In this document: in pieces, positions 1-11,970 of the stretch
How the letters are laid out: each line of letters opens with the position of its first letter
Position numbering within the stretch: position 1 is the stretch's first letter
Source: Chrysemys picta bellii
Taxonomy: Eukaryota; Chordata; Testudines; Emydidae
Direction: 5' to 3'
Length of the DNA stretch: 64,000 nucleotides
NCBI RefSeq assembly: GCF_011386835.1
Contig: NC_088792.1
Span: forward strand, 64,835,287-64,899,286
Translations under genes and position numbers: made by a program
The notes under the pieces: model-generated
What the model was told of the DNA's origin: nothing
Databases searched by the model: none
Seen by the model: only the letters and a program-made list of their open reading frames with translations

Positions 1-2855
1 GCCCAGGATAGACAGGGACAGCAGAATCTTGTTTGTACCCAAAGCAACATCTGATGGGGAGGGGAGGATATAGATTCAGTTTGAACTGATACATGTGATT
101 TTTTTGGCTTTTAATCATCATCAAGCATTCCTTCCTATGTCTAACAAATGCTACTGTTGAGCCATTCTTGAAAGCACAAGAATCTTGAGACAATAATGAA
201 ATGAGTGAACATGAGATTTACTTTGAAATCCAGAAATTCACAATGGGGCTAGCTACTCTATTTCAAGTGATGCCTTAGATCTCAATGAAAGTTAGCTTCC
301 AAACGTATTCTAGTTTCCATCTGTACACACCACAGATATACAAGATTTTACTTAGGATTGCGTAGTAGGGGGTTTGTAGCTAAGGACTGAAGAGCATTAG
401 CAGAATTGCACAGTAAAGCTTGCACAGTACAGTACCTGCAATACTAAAACTGGATCAAGTCACTAGCTCTTTACTTTCATTATTAGTATTGTGGTAACAC
501 TCAGAAGCTGCAAAAGTGTAACATTGACTCATGTCTCAATCTTAAGTACATCAAGATACTTTATATAAATTAAATAAATAAATAAATATGAGAAAGAGAC
601 GGAGATGAGCAGCTTCAAGAACTCTGCAAGAGTAGTGGACTAAGAACTGAAGCCGAATGCGTAGGAGTTAAGGAAAAGCAGCATCTCTCAGGATCAGGCC
701 AATAGTAAGAGGCATATTTTCTGTTCTGTCCAGATATATATAGCACACTCATCACCATAATATCCCAGTTCTTTTACTTTTGTTGATTTGTATGTCAGTC
801 TAGTGCTGAAGGTTAATTTAACCAAATTTCTCTTAGGTTATTTCTATATTAACACACACACACACACCCTTCCTCCACTCCCAGAGAGGTTATTGTTTCA
901 TTATTTTAGCTTCCTCTTTACTTCCAGGCACCTCTGTGGTGTGTTGGGATTTAAATGCCTCCACCACAAATGATTAGCTGCACAAGTCTAAATCCATACA
1001 ACCTGAAGAACATACCCCTTCCAAATACCAGTAGGGGTTGAGATTGAGTGTGTGTGTACACACACACACACACACTTGCAGCCAGTTATATATGTAACTG
1101 ACTGAAAGTGCCAAACCGGCTAAGTTTTGGTCCGGTAACATTTTGTAAGAGAAAATTAGTTCCAATGCCAAGTTACAGACTCACTGAAGCTAGATATGGG
1201 AGAGACCTCTTTTTTTTTTTTTTGGTCATCAATGAAGGGTTGTTCTGTGGTCAAGGTCCTGTGAACTCCATATCAAACTGGCCCTAGATTCTGTACCACT
1301 CCTGTGCAACAGATTGGAAGTTTTGTAGCTTCATTTATATTAATAAGCAGCTAAGTATTTTGTTGACTTACATATGAAACAATTAGTACCGTAGCCCAAA
1401 GTTATTTTTATATTACATTTAACATAGTTTACAAGCTATTGCCAAATCTTTAATTTTCCAAAATCACAAAAATATATTGCACAACATATAACTGCATCCT
1501 AGAATCTGTCAGGGGGAAGCTGAAGCTTTTGGCAGGTGCATAGGAGACAGCTTGAGTTCTTGGTTCCTGAGAAGGCAGGAGAAGCAGCATGGAATTCTGA
1601 GATAAGTACATTAATAGGAAACTAAAATGATCAACATTGAAATAGTTAAGTGACATTCAATTTTTCCTCTTTAGGTTTCAGAGTTAACACCGCTTTGAAA
1701 TGCATTGAGCATTTCACATTTCTGAGCTACCATTTCATGCTATCTGCGAATTACAGAAGATGACAAATTAAAGCATGAACAAAATGTGATAAATTAAAAG
1801 GTTTTCTTTGCAACAATTTTTAAAAAAGAACGCTTATATTACAGAGCACAATCTGTGATACAGGCATGGATTCTGGGTCCCTGCACAACAGAATATGTGC
1901 TACTGTTTTATACAATCTAACTCTGCATTAATCTAATGATGGGGCACCTTCCCTAAAGACCTGAATAAAGAAGGTTTATGAATGGAAAATAGTATCTAAT
2001 TATAAGGCCCTTATAGCAGTCCATACAGCAACAACACTAATTCTACATATGACTATACTGCAGAGTTTTCAGGCCTTTACCACTAACATCAGATCCTAAT
2101 GCCATTGCAACCATGGCAAAAGTTTCCACTGGCTTCAGTGGCCCCAGGTGAAGTAAATAAGCCTCTTTAAGAGAAAAGCTAGCCATAATTTTATAACCTA
2201 CTGCAGCCCTATTCATCACAGCATTCCTTTGAACTGAACACCACAGCAAGCTGAAATTTAGCTAAAAGGTTAATTGCTACAAACCAACAGAAACCTTGAT
2301 ACTCAAACATTAATTAAAATGTAAACTGCTAACAACACTGTAGCAACTGAGAACTCACTTTTTGCCATTAGAATCCATGAAATCTAAGTGTACCAGAATA
2401 ATGCAACCTTTCATCTGTTCTCTAGATAGTATGCAACAAAAGTACATATAATACAGCAAATGTATGCAGGGGAGGCCCATTACTAAATAAAATGTACTCT
2501 ATTTATACTCATGTGGTTTTAGCTACTCAATCTCTAGTGAGAGGACAAATATCAAATACCTAGCATTTATATATAGTGTTTGCATTTGCAAGTGCATCAC
2601 AAAACTTCTATATATTAATCATTGTACTAAATAAACCCCACCTGAAGTCTCACCAGTGTTTCTTGTCTTTGGTAAGTAAGCTGTAATTCTCAGCTGTGAC
2701 CTCCTTGTTCTGGGCCTGATTCTGCACCAGCCTCTAGCATGCACATGCACCACTAAGTCATAGTTTATTCCATGAGTAGGCCCACCTTCCCTGGGGAGTA
2801 ATGTGTGACATCGGGAGACCCGGTGCCAGCTCATGCTAAGGCCCCCAGGCCTCAC
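1..2855. other. AT-rich noncoding DNA, probable intron 1 of the minus-strand gene
   Basis: No coding exon is recognised. Simple repeats are (AAAT)n near 568-588, (AC)8 at 852-867 and the self-complementary (GT)n(AC)n tract at 1048-1075. A segment at about 2697-2850 resembles the small MITE type that begins GGGCCTGATTC. Confidence 0.5.
1048..1075. repeat. (GT)n(AC)n self-complementary microsatellite
   Basis: A GT run changes directly into an AC run, so the two halves are complementary and can form a hairpin or Z-DNA. Confidence 0.9.
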
Positions 2856-4045
2856 TGAACACCAACAAATGCATAGCTAGAAACTAGCCTGGTTTATCAG
2901 CACATTAGCATTGTTAGAATGTATGTTAAATTGATAAGAATGTGCTTAGTGTTATAGGACACCGCATTATTGATCTCACTTATAACCTTGGTAGCCCATG
3001 GTATAAGGTTATATTGAGTGTTTGCATTGTAAACCTCGGTAACTGTGGAATTCAAACAGGAGAGAAGCCTTTTCTAATGCAAATGCTGGCTTCCTCCAGA
3101 AGACTTTAGGCCCCGGCCAGCAAGGCGGCCTTTGAAACCAAATGAGCCAATGTGAGGGTCAAAGAACAAAGACTTTGTTAATTGCATTCTTCAGCCCCTC
3201 CAGGAAGAGACCTGTTCATGAACTCATCACATCAGCTTGGACAATGGGGAGAAATGGATAAAAGTCTCTGATAAGTAGAAACTGGGTTCTTTTTGGCTGC
3301 TTGGACTACAATGTATGTCTACACTGCAATTAGACACCTGCAGCTGGCTCATGCCATCTGACTCAGACTAAAGGGCTGTTTAATTGCAGTGTAGATATGC
3401 AGGCTTGGGCTGCAGCCTGAGCTCTGGGACCCTCCCACCTTGCAAGGTTCCACAGGCCGGGCTCCAGCAAGCCCAAATGTCTACACCATAATTAAACAGC
3501 CCATTAGCCCAAGTCAGCTGGCATGGGCCAGCCACAGGTGTCTAATTGCAGTGTAGACATATCCTAAAGGGGCAAGAATTACTAAGCAAAGAAAACCACC
3601 ACCCCACCCTCCCCAGTTTAGTCCTAGAGGACATATGGAGTTTGCTTATTATAGAAGTTTCTATTATATTTTGGAATCTAAGATTGTAATTCATTTGTGT
3701 GTATACATCACCTGCTTTAACCTTGTAAATAACTCATTTCTTTTCTCAGTTAATAAATCTTTAGTTAATTACAGATTGGCTACAAGAGTTGTCTTTGGTG
3801 AGAGATCTGGGTGTGCAATTGACCTGGGGTAAGTGACTCCTCCTTTGGGACTCGGAGTAACCTGAATATTGTTGTGATTTTCGGTGCAAGGGATCAGCTA
3901 CAACAAAGGCAGGCTTGCCTGAGTGGCAAGATAGACTGAATTGCCCCAGGGGCCTGTCTGACTCCATGGTAAGGCTGTGATAGGGCTTGCGGAGTTTGCT
4001 CTTGCTACTTGGTTGGTGAAATCTAATTACAGAACATTCAACCAA
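2856..4045 (+). mobile_element. Solo-LTR-like element, interrupted by a MITE
   Basis: It starts TGAACACC and carries a TATA-like ATAAAAG at 3258-3264 and AATAAA at 3752-3757 in plus-strand order, the layout expected of U3-R-U5. The sequence resembles an LTR type I associate with turtles. No gag/pol/env coding sequence is adjacent. A Harbinger-like MITE at 3314-3561 separates the TATA motif from the poly(A) signal. The 3' end is approximate and I see no clear target duplication. Confidence 0.5.
3314..3561. mobile_element. MITE with ~34-bp terminal inverted repeats
   Basis: The ends read TATGTCTACACTGCAATTAG and its near-perfect reverse complement; the inverted match continues to about 34 bases with two mismatches. 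It belongs to the GTCTACACT-ended MITE set found throughout this window, probably PIF/Harbinger-derived. Confidence 0.75.
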
Positions 4046-5559
4046 TTCATTTAACAAGAACTACATTAATTTTTTTTTAAAGTTCTTACTAGAATAGGAA
4101 ATAAATTTGTTAATGATTGTTACATTTTTCAACCAAGAGATGGTCCTAATAATTACATTAAAGCTCATGGAAATTAGAATTGTGGTTTCCTGTTTGCCTG
4201 AGTATTTCTTATACTTTAAATACTGAATCACACCTACATGCTCTTCTGAAATTCAGTAGGGTCAAAATTACATTATAAAATCTGTAGTTAATCAATGAAA
4301 ATGAAAAGATGAAACAAATATAAACACCCCCCCACATGCCTTCATCTCAAGAAAGCCGAGGCTGAACAGCACTCTCATGATCATTAGGGGAATGGGGGGG
4401 GGGGGAGAACAGGGAAGCCAGATACATTACCTCCCAAGGAAGAGATGGATGTAGTTAAATAGCCTTTTCTATACCCATTCCACATGGTGCACAATATTAA
4501 ACTACTGGAAATCAGCAAGTGAGAGCTGAGTGTACCAGATGGATTTCATGCAGTAGAATACTTAAATGCTCATTTACTAATTTGGACTCAGTCCTGATGG
4601 AAATTACAGTGGCTTGGAAATTGGACTGAAGTGATTGGATTTAATTAACCTATTTTCCTTAGAGGTGGACAGGAGAGAAGAAAAATCATGGCAACTTTGT
4701 TTTATACTACTAAAGAAAATCACAGAATTAGCTGAGAGTGAGACACTTGCAAATATCCTCAAGATCTCTGAAGTTACATTTAGCAGCCAGCTGGCTCCCA
4801 GTTATATTTTCCAAAGTACACAGCAAGAGGGGAAAATCTGCAGTGGCTCCCTGCAGACTCCTGGGGAATTCACCTCTGAACCCTGAAGACTTAGTAATTG
4901 ATACAGGATTATGTTTTAGAAACAGATGCTTAATACTGTATATCAATTAATCTAGAATTAGGTCTATTTCAATGCCACAAAGAAAACACCATGAACTCAC
5001 CAAATAATGAAAGTCTTGAATGGTGCACAATTCAAAGCAGCTCAAGATTTTTTTTAAAAAATTGTGTAATCAAAACAAAATAAATATTCTGTACTGTAAC
5101 CGCACATTTAAGGATCTCAATGGATTTCAAGAGATGACTAAACTGATATATAAATCTTTTTAGGACACTTTAGTAGAGGGGACAGAATATACATAAACTG
5201 ACATGGTAATGTGTTTTGTTTATAATACAATAGAGGAAGAAAGGAACTATTCTACCCTATTGGCTGTATTTCACAAGAGGGAACAGTCTCTAAACCTTCT
5301 TCAGACATTTGCACTGAAACTTACAGGAAAGCTTATAGCTCTCGCAATGCAGCGACATGAAGGCTGAGCATACGTAGCTCACCCCCAGGCCAGTTATTTT
5401 CTCCCAAGTCTCCAACTAACCTTAATTCCCAACGGCCTCACACTGAAAAGTGTGTGTGTGTATCGGTTTTTAAAAGCCACTTTGTTGTTACAAAGTTTTC
5501 TTGGTGCCTCTTCAATTTCGCAGCCTCTTCTTCACTCTTTCACCGGGCTGGTAGGGGAC
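4046..5559. other. Noncoding AT-rich DNA
   Basis: A poly-G tract near 4395-4406 and poly-T/A tracts are the only structures seen. Short open frames near 4635-4950 look random, with no motif or splice context. Confidence 0.5.
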
Positions 5560-5666
5560 ACCCCAAAAGGCACAGCTCCTCTTTTCCCAATAAGCCAAGC
5601 GAGCTCGTCAGCTTGAGGGCAAAGGGGGGCACGGAGCAAGAGGGAAATCTAACCAGACCCACTTAC

Positions 5667-5720
5667 CTGTACCGTATGACTGATCCCTGGCGCGTTGGGC
5701 TCCTCGGGCGTTAGCAGCAG
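5667..5720 (-). other. Alternative 5' splice donor, CAG|GTAAGT
   Basis: The minus strand reads ACAG|GTAAGT with the last exon base at 5667, a perfect match to the U1 consensus at the edge of the CpG island. It could end a longer first exon or an alternative first exon of the same gene. Confidence 0.45.
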
Positions 5721-5946
5721 CAGCATCCCAAGCCCCTTGGAAGCCCCCCGGTTCACATCCCCGGGGGGAGATGCAACAAGCCCCCACCCCAGGAAGACCC
5801 CCTCAGGGGCAGCAATGCACCCACCAACCAGCTGGGGAGGGGAACAAGGTCCCTTCACTCCCAGGGCGCCGAGCCCGGGGTTGCCAGACCCCAGCCGGGT
5901 GCCTGACCCGCCGCAGGTCACAGCTGGGTGGGAGTCGGGCACCTAC

Positions 5947-6150
5947 CTGAGCGCTTGCCCGCAGGCAGCAGCCGGGCTAACGGAAGCTCCCAGGCAGCAG
6001 CGGCGGCGCCCTAGGCAGATACAAGCAGCTCAGCCCTTCTCCTCAAACGGCCGCTACAGGCGCCAGCAACAAAGGAGGTGGGCGGGGAATGGCAACCAGA
6101 ATCATAAATTCAGCGGCTCCACCTGGGTGCCTGCTGGCGCGGGGAGCAGA
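5947..6150 (-). other. Candidate noncoding first exon (upper limit approximate)
   Basis: On the minus strand a GC-rich segment ends GCTCAG|GTAGGT at 5947/5946, close to the donor consensus. There is no good ATG frame, as expected for a 5' UTR exon. An alternative donor, ACAG|GTAAGT at 5667/5666, would extend the exon or form a second one. The upper boundary is arbitrary. Confidence 0.4.
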
Positions 6151-7200
6151 GAGACCGGCTCTTCGGCTCTCTCGACTCCAAGGGAGGTTCAGAGTGGGCG
6201 GGCTTCATCTCATTGATTGACAACTGGACTGACCAAAGAGAACCTCTACTCTGGGCCAAGCAAAGGAGGCGCTAGCGCCCGCCTTCCCGGCTGGTCTGGG
6301 GAGGGCGGGTGTTTCCATGATGTCAGCGAGAGGCGCCTCTCGGACAGGTGGAGAGAGAGGATGGGGTGCGGGCGGGCAATACCCTGCTGCCAGCAACGTG
6401 GGGAGCTGTCACTCGGGGGCCAACTGAAGGGCCAGGTCTCCAGCCTCTCCCTCAGCAGCTGGCGCTTTCCAGTGGCAACAAGTGCGGGGTGGGCCAGCTC
6501 CACCGGCAGCCCAGCAGAGCCAGGTGCTCAGCCGGGTGCTGAGTCAATTTATACACTGGGGGTGCTGAGAGCCATTGAACCAAACTCTAAGCCCTGTATA
6601 TAACAGAAACCTCTTCAAGCCGGGGGTGTGGCAGCACCCCTCGTTTCAGCACTTATGGTGCTCAGCACCCAGCTGGCTGGGTCTGGGGCCCCTAGCAGCC
6701 GGGCGCTGAAGGCTGCAGAGCCTGGATTTCAATGGACCAAATTGATTCTGAACTCGTTCTGTTGCACCTTTGTCGGAGCCAAGAGACGGGGGTTTCCACA
6801 ACAACTGGTGCGGTCTGTCCTGGCCGGAACATGCCTGCTGCCTATGGGGTAACAGGCAGATCTGAGCACCCCTGGCACGTGTGTGGTGCCCTTCCTCCCG
6901 TGCAACCCCCGCTGGAGATCTGCCACCGTGCCCCCAGTAGGCGGTGCACGCGCGGGGACGGGGCTCTCCCCCCAGGGCGCTTACAAGAAGTGTCACTCGA
7001 GCTGTCAGGGCTCCGGTCCCACCCACGAGCAGACAGGACCGGGCTGTCCAGACACTGCCAGGCAGCTCCATTTACAAACACGCCCCGGGACGTTCAAACT
7101 ACACCAGGAAGGTCCGTGCGCTGAATTACCCATGTCCGTTCACACGTGCAAGGATCGCACCTCCGCCTTACTGCGCGCACTAACAAGTACAATGCAGAGA

Positions 7201-10200
7201 TAGAAAAGAAGAGCAACGTAGGGGAAGGAGTCAAGATTATACCTTAATTCTTAAAGGGAGGCAGGAATGGTCCCCAGCCCCTGTTAAACTGTTTCAGGCA
7301 TAGATCTAACTTCTGTCTGCTGTTCTCCGAACAGGCTCCGTCCTTGCCCATCCTGTGGTTTCGCTCGATGCACTAACAAAGGACAGCCTTAGCCAGTCCC
7401 TCCTCCGCTGGGGCGGCTGCCGCTACTGGCTGCTCGGAAGGAGGAGGAGTTGTTTGCACATTGCATTTTTCTAGTCATCGCGTTAAATACTTGGCGTCTT
7501 TAGTGACAGGACATAAATATTCCATCGTCCAACAACATCATGTTGGATGCTAAGGTTAAGATCTGCTCCGTCAACTTCCAGATTCAGAACTGCTGGGTCA
7601 ACAAGGAATCTGAGTTGTATGGCTCTCCCTAAAAGGCAGTAGACTCAATTATGAAAAAAAAATCAACCTCCCCCGCACAGAAAAAAGCCATTAACACCTT
7701 AAAATTAACATGCTTGTCTGAGTTGTATTGAAAAAGAAGCAACCCGAATCACTAATGAGATTTTTTTTTTTTTGCTTCAAAGATGGTTAGAAGTGCTAAG
7801 CTGATTCTATGTACTCTTTAATGTGTGCTCCAAATCTTTCCAAATTTGTTAGCTCAAGGCTTCTAGGGATGTAGGCAGGTGTGTGCCATGGTGCCCAATT
7901 TTTATTTTCAAAGTACTCGCTATGCCCTTGTGTACTCAGCTTTCTTTGACCAAGAAATCAGATACTTTCAATTTATGTTCTGAGCTTTGCATTTTCCTTA
8001 ACTGGGATGATTGTGGTAAGTGGACAAAGTTCCTGCTCATATGTGCCACTATACAGGATTCCAGGGCTGCATGTGGGGGAGAGCAAAAGCCCAGTTTGCC
8101 CCGAGGTCACCCCGTTTGAGAGGGGCCCACTGTCATTGCGACGTAGCACATTGTGGTCATGATGCCACTCACTCAAATTTGGCTCCACCGTCCTCGGTCA
8201 TGATGGAGGAGTAGCTGGGCCAAACCCAAGTGGCCCTGTGACCCTGTATGCCAGGTCGCACCACCCAGAGCTGGAAGCCAGGCCCAACCCCACAGGACAG
8301 GAGCAGCCACTATGGGGTGAGTGAGTGGCAGGCTTGCTCTCAAAGCCCCCTCAGTGGTAATTTTGTTTGGAAGGGTGTGGGTGGGCTGTTTCAGATTTTG
8401 CCTGGGGCCCTCGAACATCTCTGTGCAGCACCGCAGGGTTCAATGCCAAGATGTTAGAGAAGAGTAAAGGCAGGCTGACAAAATGGGCTTAATGTGTCCC
8501 AATGTGGTGTCCTTTAAGTTAAAGAGGGATGGAGGGAGAGGAGAGGTTTTCAGGGCCAGGAATCAATGCAGGCAAAAAATGAGAGTGTGGCAAAGCCCCT
8601 AGTTTTGGGGGTAACCTTGATGACCACATGAATGTGAGGGACACAACTCAGTATCATATTTATGTCAAATAATACAGCTTAACTAATTGTCTGCAGTTTA
8701 ATGGAAAACTCGTGCAGCGCTGTGCTATGTACCTTCTGAGTTTGGTTGAAATACGTACATCAGAGAATGCTGGCACTTTAAAGACACAGGCAGCTGAAAA
8801 ACTATGTTGTAACAGTATATATATATATTTACCTATGCTACTAATATCATCTTAGACTATGTAGAATATGAGATAGAAATAATTTTTAGAATCCTACTTA
8901 TTTATCTCTTTTTATGGCCAATTTTTACATTTCTTGGCCAATGAAAAGCAATGAGGTCAGTTTCACTTTTGTTTATATTATTCCACTTTTAGGTTGCAAG
9001 TGCCGCAGTGTTTGGGTTTCAAACATTGCAAGGAAATGTGTATTGATCTGAAAACAACTGGAATTTTAAAATAACGAGTAAACATTTCTATTGGTTTTAG
9101 GTCATATAAAAGCTTGTTTTTTCCTCCAAATAAAAGTTTTGCGGCATATTAAAGTTGGCAATACCCCTTTAAAGATTGCCATTACTGCACTGAAGTTAGG
9201 ATGGCCTCCAGCTGCAAAGTGGTTAAGGAAACATTAGGTAACAAATATAGTAAACCTTCTCAGTGGCTATATTATATAATAATAAAATGTTATATAGCTG
9301 TGCGCACATAGGGTCTTATCACACTGCCATTGAAATCAATGGCAGAACATGTATGGACTTAAGAGCATGATTGTGCCCATTGATATCTGCAGTCCCAGAG
9401 CTCTACAATAAGAAATAAATCAAAGCCAAATGCTACACAAAGACAAACTGAATATTTAATTTAACTAAAATTTAACTAAAATATTAATTTTCAGTCTTGT
9501 CTTAAAGGCAGGGAATATTCAGAATTCCAGATATTCTCACCAAGATTTAGTGTTCGCTCACTCATCATGGGAAAAAATCATGGACCAAACACATCTCAGG
9601 TTCATGTCACTGCATTTCTACCAGGAAGGAATGTGGCCTACATGTGTAAATCTGTCCCTCTGGACAGCAATAACCTTGGACAAGAAAAAGCTCTCTGAGG
9701 GCTCAGGTGTCTGCCTCTTTCTTTTGTTCTACCCTACCGTTTGACAGAAATAATGAACAGATATTTTAGGTGATCCTTTTTGTGGGACTAACTAAAATAA
9801 ACATTAAATGGACACACTTTCAAGAATCACATTGTTATCTCCCCAGATATGGGAACATGGAGATATAATGGCAGTATGTTAATTCAGACCGCAACATTAA
9901 AGTTAGCTGTATCTATCGTTCATTAAAGGAAACTGCGTGGACACATAAAAATCAGGTACACATATAGACTGGTGCTTTTCTTCTTAATAGATCTGTTACC
10001 ACAAAACCATCCCATTTATAATAATGAAAGGAAAGCTGTGGAGGTATTCCTCGGTCTTGTGCTCTTAACCTTCACTTTATCCTCATGCTTTCATAGAGCT
10101 GTATGCCACTTTAATCCTTCCCGAGTTTTTAAGAAGAGGAACTTCATTCTACATACTCCTTGTTCAGTTTCCCTTTGATCTAATGTAATTCCGAATTAAA

Positions 10201-10295
10201 TTATATGGTCTGAATTAAGACCCTGACACTATGTGTGTCTATCTATCTTGCTCTTTCCCATGGTTTGATAAAGAGAGTGATTCTCAAAAGCACAC
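7201..10295. other. Intergenic DNA upstream of the CpG-island promoter
   Basis: Mostly AT-rich, with a TA microsatellite at about 8817-8829. A GC-richer segment at about 8040-8460 looks like an old repeat, but I cannot name it or find its ends. Confidence 0.4.
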
Positions 10296-10308
10296 AGTTA
10301 AATTCCAG

Positions 10309-10402
10309 GTTTCAGAGTAGCAGCCGTGTTAGTCTGTATCCGCAAAAAGAACAGGAGTACTTAGTTAGTCTCTAAGGTGCCACAAGTACTCCTGTTCTTT
10401 TT
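10309..10402 (+). mobile_element. Fold-back SINE copy with 13-bp target duplication
   Basis: Flanked by perfect 13-base direct repeats AGTTAAATTCCAG at 10296-10308 and 10403-10415. It begins with the head of an abundant SINE-like repeat (GTAGCAGCCGTGTTAGTCTG) and then folds back: a 19-base arm ending GGAGTACTT at 10345-10363 returns as its exact complement at the end of the insert. The single duplication shows one insertion event. Confidence 0.8.
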
Positions 10403-11824
10403 AGTTAAATTCCAGTTAGTCCAATGAAAGAGACGGCCTTTTGATTTTCAGCCTTTCCAACGCTAACGGAATCATCTCTCCTGTATCCTACTCCATGAGA
10501 TGTTACGATTTTTCATTTTTGTCAGACTTGTGTGTTACTAAGTGGGCCAAAGACAGAAAAAGGCATGGTGGGCAGGGTGCATATTACACTCCCAAGTGTA
10601 AGTTAGGCAACCAAGAGAAAGAAAAATGCACAAATGCAGAGCATCTACACTCAGTGCAGTGTCCTGGTGGCTTAGGCAGTTTGAGTAGTAGCAGAGGTGT
10701 GTGAACAGTGAAGTGACCGGCTTCATCACTGCTTATTGTCTGAGAACTTTGCATGTTACCCTTTTTTATAGCCTCCTCCAGGATCACTGTCAGAAATCTG
10801 TTCACCCTCCCCTAGTAATTCTCCTTTTCCTCCTCCTTCTCCTCCCTGGAAGTCTCATCTTAACCACCTATTGGTAGTGTTTCTTTCCAGTATCTGTTGG
10901 TGACCATCGAGAACTGGGAAGGATAACATCTTATCCACACTGTTGTGTTAAATGGTTGGATATGGTAAGGTGTGTAGTCACTCTGCTGTGTTTACAGACT
11001 AGTTTTATACAAGATGGTGGAGCTACTTAGTTTGCATCTCCCCTTCAGTTATGTTTCCAGCCATTTGCACTTCTGCTGAATGTGGCTATCTTCCTAATCT
11101 GTCTGGCCCTCTTTTCACCTGGCCATGGCCTCCTTCACTTATTCCCCCTGCTCTCTAACAAGTCGATATGCAGTTATACTCCTGTTACATTCCTGCTGAA
11201 TGTCTCTGGGGTGCAAGTTATCTGTCTTGAGCACTTATGCCACAACGTCAATGCCTTTGGTCCTGCTGCTTACCCATATTTCATACCAGTTAAAAAAAAA
11301 AGGACTCTGTCTTTGCCTTACAATGTTAGCTATGGACCTTTCAGCTTGTCTAGCTGTGGAGGCAAAAAAAACAGATCATCTGCTACAGCAGCCCTTACTC
11401 GCATGCAAATCACCTGATTGTCCTCCAGCTTTCTAATGCAAAAGGGGGGGAAACCTGTGAAATTTCCATTTTGGCAAGGGAGGGGGAGGGGAACATGGCC
11501 AGAAGTGATCAAATGAAGAGGGAGGAGCTGAATGAAAGAGAAAAATCACTTTCTTTTGGATTGGCCCTTACCCATAGGTTAGACCTGCTGATTCCTCCAC
11601 AAAGGAGACAGCTTAGGACATTTTCCCCCTTCACGTTCAGACTCCCTCTGCTGGAGTCCTGCAGAACTGTACTCTGACCCCAGGAAATGACTTCCAAAGC
11701 TGGAACTATGTAAACTGGGTAGGAAAGTTAATAACCCCATTGTAGATAAGATTTAATTTTTATCACATATGTTTTGATATATAGAGAGGGTCTGTCCAGA
11801 CCAGTGGATGTCTCCATTATGAAA

Positions 11825-11957
11825 ACAACAAGGAGTCTGGTGGCACCTTAAAGACTAACAGATTATGCCCAAATAAATCTGTTAGTCTTTAAGGTGCCAC
11901 CAGACTCCTTGTTGTTTTTGTAGATACAGACTAACACGGCTACCCCCTGATACTTGA
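11825..11957 (-). mobile_element. Second fold-back SINE copy with 13-bp target duplication
   Basis: Same repeat family, inverted relative to the copy at 10.3 kb. Perfect 13-base direct repeats CTCCATTATGAAA flank it (11812-11824 and 11958-11970). Reading the minus strand, the SINE head comes first, then about 40 bases of body that are repeated in inverted orientation, forming a near-perfect hairpin with a loop of about 10 bases. Confidence 0.8.
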
Positions 11958-11970
11958 CTCCATTATGAAA

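Larger units (their letters stand above)
5560..7200 (-). promoter_or_regulatory. CpG-island promoter of a minus-strand gene (OSBPL3 by synteny)
   Basis: This is the second strong CpG-rich block of the window. Two minus-strand donors lie at its lower edge (5947/5946 and 5667/5666), suggesting transcription towards lower coordinates. In human, OSBPL3 lies 3' of CYCS in the same orientation, so OSBPL3 is the expected owner; here the gap to the CYCS stop would be about 55 kb. No coding exon is visible, so the assignment is inference. The island is interrupted at about 6536-6690 by a short repeat-like segment. Confidence 0.5.

Noticed and set aside
4635..4950. Overlapping 70-83 codon frames as possible exons
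   Set aside because: No splice sites with matching phase, no domain and no codon bias.
5695..6216. 173-codon plus-strand frame in the CpG island
   Set aside because: CpG-island composition with open frames in several phases, no domain, and strong splice donors on the opposite strand.
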